A stretch of DNA of 64,000 nt from NCBI GenBank assembly GCA_021323775.1, contig JAJPKK010000326.1, forward strand, positions 1 through 64,000. The letters are read 5' to 3'. This stretch comes from Hyphomicrobiales bacterium (GTDB lineage: Bacteria; Pseudomonadota; Alphaproteobacteria; Rhizobiales; Xanthobacteraceae). Under the pieces are notes generated by a model that was given only the letters and a program-made list of their open reading frames with translations, ran no database searches and was not told where the DNA came from. Below are positions 59,351-64,000 of the stretch, piece after piece (within the stretch, counting starts at the first letter, position 1; every line of letters starts with the position of its first letter). Made by a program: the position numbers and the translations under genes.

Positions 59351-62290
59351 ATGACCGCGACCCACGGCTTTGAGCTGATCCGCGAGCAGAAGTTGTCGGA
59401 AATCAACTCGACGGCGCGCTATTACCGCCATGTCGCCACTGGCGCGGAGCTGATTTCGCTCCTCAACGCCGACGAGAACAAGGTGTTCGGCATCAGCTTC
59501 GCCACTCCACCGTCGGATTCGACGGGGGTCGCCCACATCCTGGAGCACTCGGTGCTCTGCGGGTCGCGCAAATACCCGATCAAGGAGCCGTTCGTCGAAC
59601 TGATGAAGAGTTCGCTCAACACCTTTCTCAACGCCATGACGTTTCCGGACAAGACCTGCTATCCGGTGGCAAGCCAGAACGTGCAGGACTTCTACAATCT
59701 CATCGACGTCTATCTGGATGCGGTGTTCCATCCGCGTCTTACGCCCCAGATTTTCCAGCAGGAGGGCTGGCATTACGAGCTTGACGCGCCCGATGCGCCG
59801 CTCCTCTACAAGGGCGTGGTGTTCAACGAGATGAAGGGGAACTATTCGTCCCCCGACAGCATGCTGCGCGAATTCTCGCAACAGTCGCTTTACCCGGACA
59901 TTACCTACGGGCTCGATTCCGGCGGCGATCCGAAGCACATTCCGGACCTCACTTACGAACAGCTCAAAGAGTTCCACGCCAGGCACTATCACCCGTCCAA
60001 CGCGAAGGTGTTCTTCTACGGCGACGACGACCCCGAGGAGCGGCTGCGCCTGCTCGATAAGTATCTTGGCGAATTCAATCGCATCGAGGTCGACGCTCGC
60101 GTGCCCCTCCAGCCGCGCTTTGCCGCGCCGAAACGATTGACCCGCACCTATGCGGCCGGCGCCGCCGAGGAGGAGCCGCAGGCCGAAGCGGAAAAGCCGA
60201 AGGAGTCGATGATCTCCGTAAACTGGATGATCGACGAGATCGCCGATGTCGAAACGGCCCTCGGCGTCGATATTCTGGAGCACATCCTCATCGGAAATCC
60301 GGCCGCGCCGCTCTACAAGGCGCTGATCGATTCCGGTCTTGGCGAAGGCCTGGCGGGCGGCGGCCTCGACGACGGGCTGCGCCAGCCAATGTTCTCGATC
60401 GGCCTCAAGGGCATCGATCCGGCCGACGGCGACAAGGTCGAAAAGCTGATTGCCGATACGATCGGCGGTCTCGCGGATCGTGGCATCGATCCGCTGACCG
60501 TCGAGGCTGCGCTCAATACGGTCGAGTTCCAACTGCGCGAGAACAACACCGGCTCGTTCCCGCGCGGGATCGTGTTCATGCTGCGGGCGCTGCGCACTTG
60601 GCTGCACGGGCGCGATCCGCTGACGCCGCTTGCCTTCGCGGAGCCGCTTTCGGCTATCAAGAACCGTGTCGCGAACGGCGAGCGGTATTTCGAGAACCTG
60701 CTCCGCCGCCATTTCGTCGACAATCCGCACCGCACCGTCATGCTGCTCAAACCGGACCATGAGCAGGCCGAACGCGAGGCGCAAGAGGAACGAGCGCACC
60801 TCGCGCAGGTGCGCGCCCGCATGACGGACGCCGAAATCAGCGCCGTGGTGGAGGAGACGCGCGCGCTGAAAGCGCTGCAGGAGCGGCCTGACCCGCCGGA
60901 GGCGCTCGCCGCCATCCCGACACTCAAGCTTTCGGATCTGCCGCGGGAGAACAAGACCATTCCAATCGAGGCGACGACCCTGCGCGATGCGCGTGTGCTC
61001 TGCCACGACCTCGCGACCAATGGGGTCGTCTATCTCGATTTGGGCTTTGACCTGCACACGCTGCCGGCGGACCTTCTCCCCTACGTGTCACTGTTCAGCC
61101 GCGCGCTGCTCGAAACCGGCGTTGGCGACGACGATTTCGTGCGTGTTTCGCAGAGGATCGGCCGCTCCACCGGCGGCATCCGGCCGATGCGCTGGACGTC
61201 GACCCTGTGGGGCAACCCGGGCGCCACCGCGTGGCTCACCTTGCGCGGCAAGGCGCTCCCGGACCAGACCGGCGAGCTGCTGGCCATCCTGCGAGACATC
61301 CTCGAACGCGCCCGGCTCGACAACCGCGAGCGCTTTGAACAGCTGGTGCTGGAGGAGAAGGCGGCGCTTGAGTCCCGGATTGTGCCGGCGGGATCGAGTT
61401 ACGTCGACCGCCGCCTGCGCGCTGCTTTGCATGAGGCCGATTGGGCGGAGGAGCAGATGGGCGGGGTGAGCTACCTGTTCTTCCTGCGCAAGCTCGCCGA
61501 CGATATGGAGACCGGCTGGGACGGCGTGCTGGCGGCGCTGGAGCGCATCCGCGCGACGCTTGTCAATCGCGCAGCCATGCTGTGCAATGTCACGGCGGAG
61601 GCCGCCGATTGGGCCCGGCTCAAGCCGCAGCTTGCGGATTTCCTCGGCGGCCTGCCTCTCACGGCCGTGACGGCCGCGCCGTGGCGGACCGCGGACGGAC
61701 CGCACGGCGAGGGCCTCGTGATGCCGACGAAGGTTAACTATGTCGGCAAAGGCGCGGATCTTTACCGTGAGGGCGTAAAGCCAAGCGGCGCCCATCTGGT
61801 GGCGCGCGCTTATCTTCGCACGAGTTGGCTGTGGGACAAGGTCCGGGTGCAGGGCGGCGCTTACGGCGGCCAGTGCATGTTCAACCGCTATTCGGGCGAT
61901 TTCACCTTCGTATCCTACCGCGACCCCAACCTGCTCGCCACGCTCGACATCTATGACCGCACGGCTGATTTCCTGCGGGGCGCCGACCTGGGCGCGGCGG
62001 AATTGACCCGCAACATCATCGGCACGATCGGGGAGGTCGATACCTACCGGCTTCCCGACGCCAAGGGCTTTACGTCTATGCAGCGCTATCTGATCGGCGA
62101 TACCGACGAGGCGCGCCAGCGCATGCGCGAGGAGATCCTGTCGACCACGGCCGCCGACATCCGCAAGTTCGGCGACGCCATGGCGCAGGTCGCGGCCAAG
62201 GGCCGGGTGGTGGTGCTCGGCTCCGAGCAGGCGATCGAGGCGGCGAATGCAGAAAGGCCGGGGCTGCTTACGGTGTCGCGGGTGATGTGA
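59351..62290 (+). CDS. Insulinase-family M16C metalloprotease, presequence protease (PreP)-like
   Basis: VAHILEHSVLCGSRKYPIKEPFVELMKSSLNTFLNAMTFPDKTCYPVAS, inverted zinc motif HILEH; 979 aa. Confidence 0.94.
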   Translation: MTATHGFELIREQKLSEINSTARYYRHVATGAELISLLNADENKVFGISFATPPSDSTGVAHILEHSVLCGSRKYPIKEPFVELMKSSLNTFLNAMTFPDKTCYPVASQNVQDFYNLIDVYLDAVFHPRLTPQIFQQEGWHYELDAPDAPLLYKGVVFNEMKGNYSSPDSMLREFSQQSLYPDITYGLDSGGDPKHIPDLTYEQLKEFHARHYHPSNAKVFFYGDDDPEERLRLLDKYLGEFNRIEVDARVPLQPRFAAPKRLTRTYAAGAAEEEPQAEAEKPKESMISVNWMIDEIADVETALGVDILEHILIGNPAAPLYKALIDSGLGEGLAGGGLDDGLRQPMFSIGLKGIDPADGDKVEKLIADTIGGLADRGIDPLTVEAALNTVEFQLRENNTGSFPRGIVFMLRALRTWLHGRDPLTPLAFAEPLSAIKNRVANGERYFENLLRRHFVDNPHRTVMLLKPDHEQAEREAQEERAHLAQVRARMTDAEISAVVEETRALKALQERPDPPEALAAIPTLKLSDLPRENKTIPIEATTLRDARVLCHDLATNGVVYLDLGFDLHTLPADLLPYVSLFSRALLETGVGDDDFVRVSQRIGRSTGGIRPMRWTSTLWGNPGATAWLTLRGKALPDQTGELLAILRDILERARLDNRERFEQLVLEEKAALESRIVPAGSSYVDRRLRAALHEADWAEEQMGGVSYLFFLRKLADDMETGWDGVLAALERIRATLVNRAAMLCNVTAEAADWARLKPQLADFLGGLPLTAVTAAPWRTADGPHGEGLVMPTKVNYVGKGADLYREGVKPSGAHLVARAYLRTSWLWDKVRVQGGAYGGQCMFNRYSGDFTFVSYRDPNLLATLDIYDRTADFLRGADLGAAELTRNIIGTIGEVDTYRLPDAKGFTSMQRYLIGDTDEARQRMREEILSTTAADIRKFGDAMAQVAAKGRVVVLGSEQAIEAANAERPGLLTVSRVM

Positions 62291-62417
62291 GGAGGCGGAT
62301 GGGGCGCAGGTGTCGTCGCTCCCTGCTATGCCGGCTGAGGCGTGTGCGTCCCAGGCTTCATATCTTGCGCCCAAATTAGACCTGTTTAAAACAATAGTCG
62401 CCATACGGGAGGACACG

Positions 62418-63188
62418 ATGATCGCACGAGGAACAATGATGAGCCTGGCCCTGCCGCTTCGCCATATCGGCCTCGGCCTGTTCGTCGCCCTGCTCATGCT
62501 CAGCCAGCCCGGCCAGGCCGGCGCTGCGGAAGCCGCAAAGGCCGGCGAACGCTTCGAGGTGACGAGCATCAAGGCGGTGCGGCCGACACTGGCGGACACG
62601 GTCGCGGCGCTGCAGCGGCGCGACATTGCGGGCGCCAAGACCGCCTTCGAGGCGTACGATTCGGCCTGGAACGGCATCGAGGTCTACATCAACACCCGCA
62701 GCAAGGACATGTACGATGCCCTGGAGCACGTCTTCCAGGCCAGGATCGAGAAGGCGCTCAACGCACCCAATCCCGACGTGCCGGCGCTGCTCGCCGACGC
62801 CCAGGCAATGCTTGTCAAGTATGACGAAGCGATCGACATGGTATCGAAGGCAGCGCCCCTCAATCTGCTCTATGACGATATCGCCCGCCTGCGCATCGTT
62901 CGGGCGCACCTGCGCGAAGTCGTCCCGGCCCTCAGGGCCGGAAATTTCGACAAGGCGCGGAAATCCTTTGCGGCCTTCGACACCGAATGGGACAGCATCG
63001 AGGACATGGTCAAGGCGCACTCCGCTGACGACTATGTGGCGATCGAGAAAGGCATGATCGACATCGAAAAGGCGCTGATGCCTGAGAAGCCGGACGTCGC
63101 GGCGGCGACCGCATTGGTCAACGACGTGATGGCGAAATACAATGCCACCGTGACGGCATTGACGAGAGAGGCCCGGAGCCGTCCTTAG
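62418..63188 (+). CDS. Hypothetical secreted helical protein
   Basis: Signal peptide; two related helical segments (AKTAFEAYDSAWNGIEVYIN / ARKSFAAFDTEWDSIEDMVK). Confidence 0.75.
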   Translation: MIARGTMMSLALPLRHIGLGLFVALLMLSQPGQAGAAEAAKAGERFEVTSIKAVRPTLADTVAALQRRDIAGAKTAFEAYDSAWNGIEVYINTRSKDMYDALEHVFQARIEKALNAPNPDVPALLADAQAMLVKYDEAIDMVSKAAPLNLLYDDIARLRIVRAHLREVVPALRAGNFDKARKSFAAFDTEWDSIEDMVKAHSADDYVAIEKGMIDIEKALMPEKPDVAAATALVNDVMAKYNATVTALTREARSRP

Positions 63189-63222
63189 GTTCGGTGAAGG
63201 AATAACGGCGCCACCTGTCTTG

Positions 63223-63249
63223 CTCTCCCCCGCAAGCGGGGAAGGGGAA
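63223..63249. repeat. Palindromic C/G-rich element
   Basis: TCTCCCCCGCAAGCGGGGAAGGGGA. Confidence 0.7.
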
Positions 63250-63316
63250 GTTCGCTCCGCCTCTGCGCAATAATTGAAGCAGTTATTCGCGGAAGAGCCT
63301 TAGAGGATGACCCCCG

Positions 63317-63787
63317 ATGGACGCGCAACCACCGCAGGCTCCCGGCGATTCCGCGCGAGCCGACCGCCTTGAACTCCTGCGTCGCTGGATTCTCTTCATT
63401 CTCGCGCTCGGCCTGCTCGGCACCGTGACGGAGCTGGTGTTGCTGGAGCATTATGAGGAGCCGCTGCAGTTCGTGCCCCTGGTTCTGATCATGGCGGCGT
63501 TCGGCGTATTGTGGTGGGAGTTCAGGCGGAGCGATCTGGCGAGCCGCCGCGCCATGCAGATCGTGATGGCGCTGTTCGTGGTGGCGGGTTTCGTTGGCTT
63601 CGCGGCGCACTTTCTGGGGTCGGCCGAGTACCAGCTGGAGCTCAATCCGGACATGAGCAATAGGGATCTGATCGAAAAAATCCTGCGCGCCAAGGCGCCG
63701 CCCCTGCTCGCGCCAGGCATGATGCTGCAATTGGGCTTGCTTGGCCTTGCCTATGTGTTCTCGGATCCTGGGACTTCGAAGGAGTGA
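63317..63787 (+). CDS. Hypothetical membrane protein
   Basis: Four predicted hydrophobic segments (WILFILALGLLGTVTELVLL, FVPLVLIMAAFGVLWW, IVMALFVVAGFVGFAAHFLG, MMLQLGLLGLAYVF). Confidence 0.7.
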   Translation: MDAQPPQAPGDSARADRLELLRRWILFILALGLLGTVTELVLLEHYEEPLQFVPLVLIMAAFGVLWWEFRRSDLASRRAMQIVMALFVVAGFVGFAAHFLGSAEYQLELNPDMSNRDLIEKILRAKAPPLLAPGMMLQLGLLGLAYVFSDPGTSKE

Positions 63788-63793
63788 GATGAA

Positions 63794-64000
63794 ATGACCA
63801 TGAACCGGGCCGGCGGGTTTTTCGGAATGCCCGCAATTGCGCTGGCGCTCCTGGTGACGCATGCATCGCCCGCTGCCGCACAAGCCGCAACAGGACTGAT
63901 CAACCCCAACACCGCAACCGAAAGCGAGCTGCAAGCGCTTCCTGCCATGACGCCCGCCATCGTGAAGGGCATCATCGAGCGGCGCCCGTTCAAGAGCGTG
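63794..64000 (+). CDS. Helix-hairpin-helix domain protein (ComEA-like), truncated by window end
   Basis: Signal peptide then GLINPNTATESELQALPAMTPAIVKGIIERRPFKSV. Confidence 0.75.
   Translation, partial: MTMNRAGGFFGMPAIALALLVTHASPAAAQAATGLINPNTATESELQALPAMTPAIVKGIIERRPFKSV

Noticed and set aside
59312-62677. Two long minus-strand ORFs (581 and 529 aa) opposite the M16C protease
   Set aside because: Shadow ORFs of a clear protease gene.

Overview
High-GC alphaproteobacterial (Bradyrhizobium/Rhodopseudomonas-like) chromosomal window. The backbone carries infC-rpmI-rplT-pheS-pheT (minus strand), gshA-type glutamate-cysteine ligase, queG, uppP, pncB, a CPA2 antiporter, a PQQ-dependent dehydrogenase, an M16C/PreP-like protease, NHL-repeat proteins, and a translationally coupled molybdenum-hydroxylase operon (hydrolase-coxG-M-L-S). 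The main accessory region is a defence island at about 38.5-51.7 kb. It contains a transposase remnant, a RelE/ParE-like domain fused to a UvrD-like SF1 helicase, and a complete type I Zorya system (zorABCD, minus strand). Beyond zorA lie what I read as the collapsed remains of a BREX locus (BrxR-like WYL regulator without its N-terminal DNA-binding domain, truncated brxA, and a brxC-like fragment) next to an antisense SF2 helicase fragment, followed by a four-unit ~183-193 bp tandem array. Other points of note: an acyl-CoA dehydrogenase interrupted by one in-frame TGA, an ATT start candidate for infC, palindromic repeats incorporated into coding regions of the Mo-hydroxylase operon, MqsRA with an operator-like palindrome, and a HEPN/MNT pair. 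All family assignments are by reading the sequence; no searches were run.
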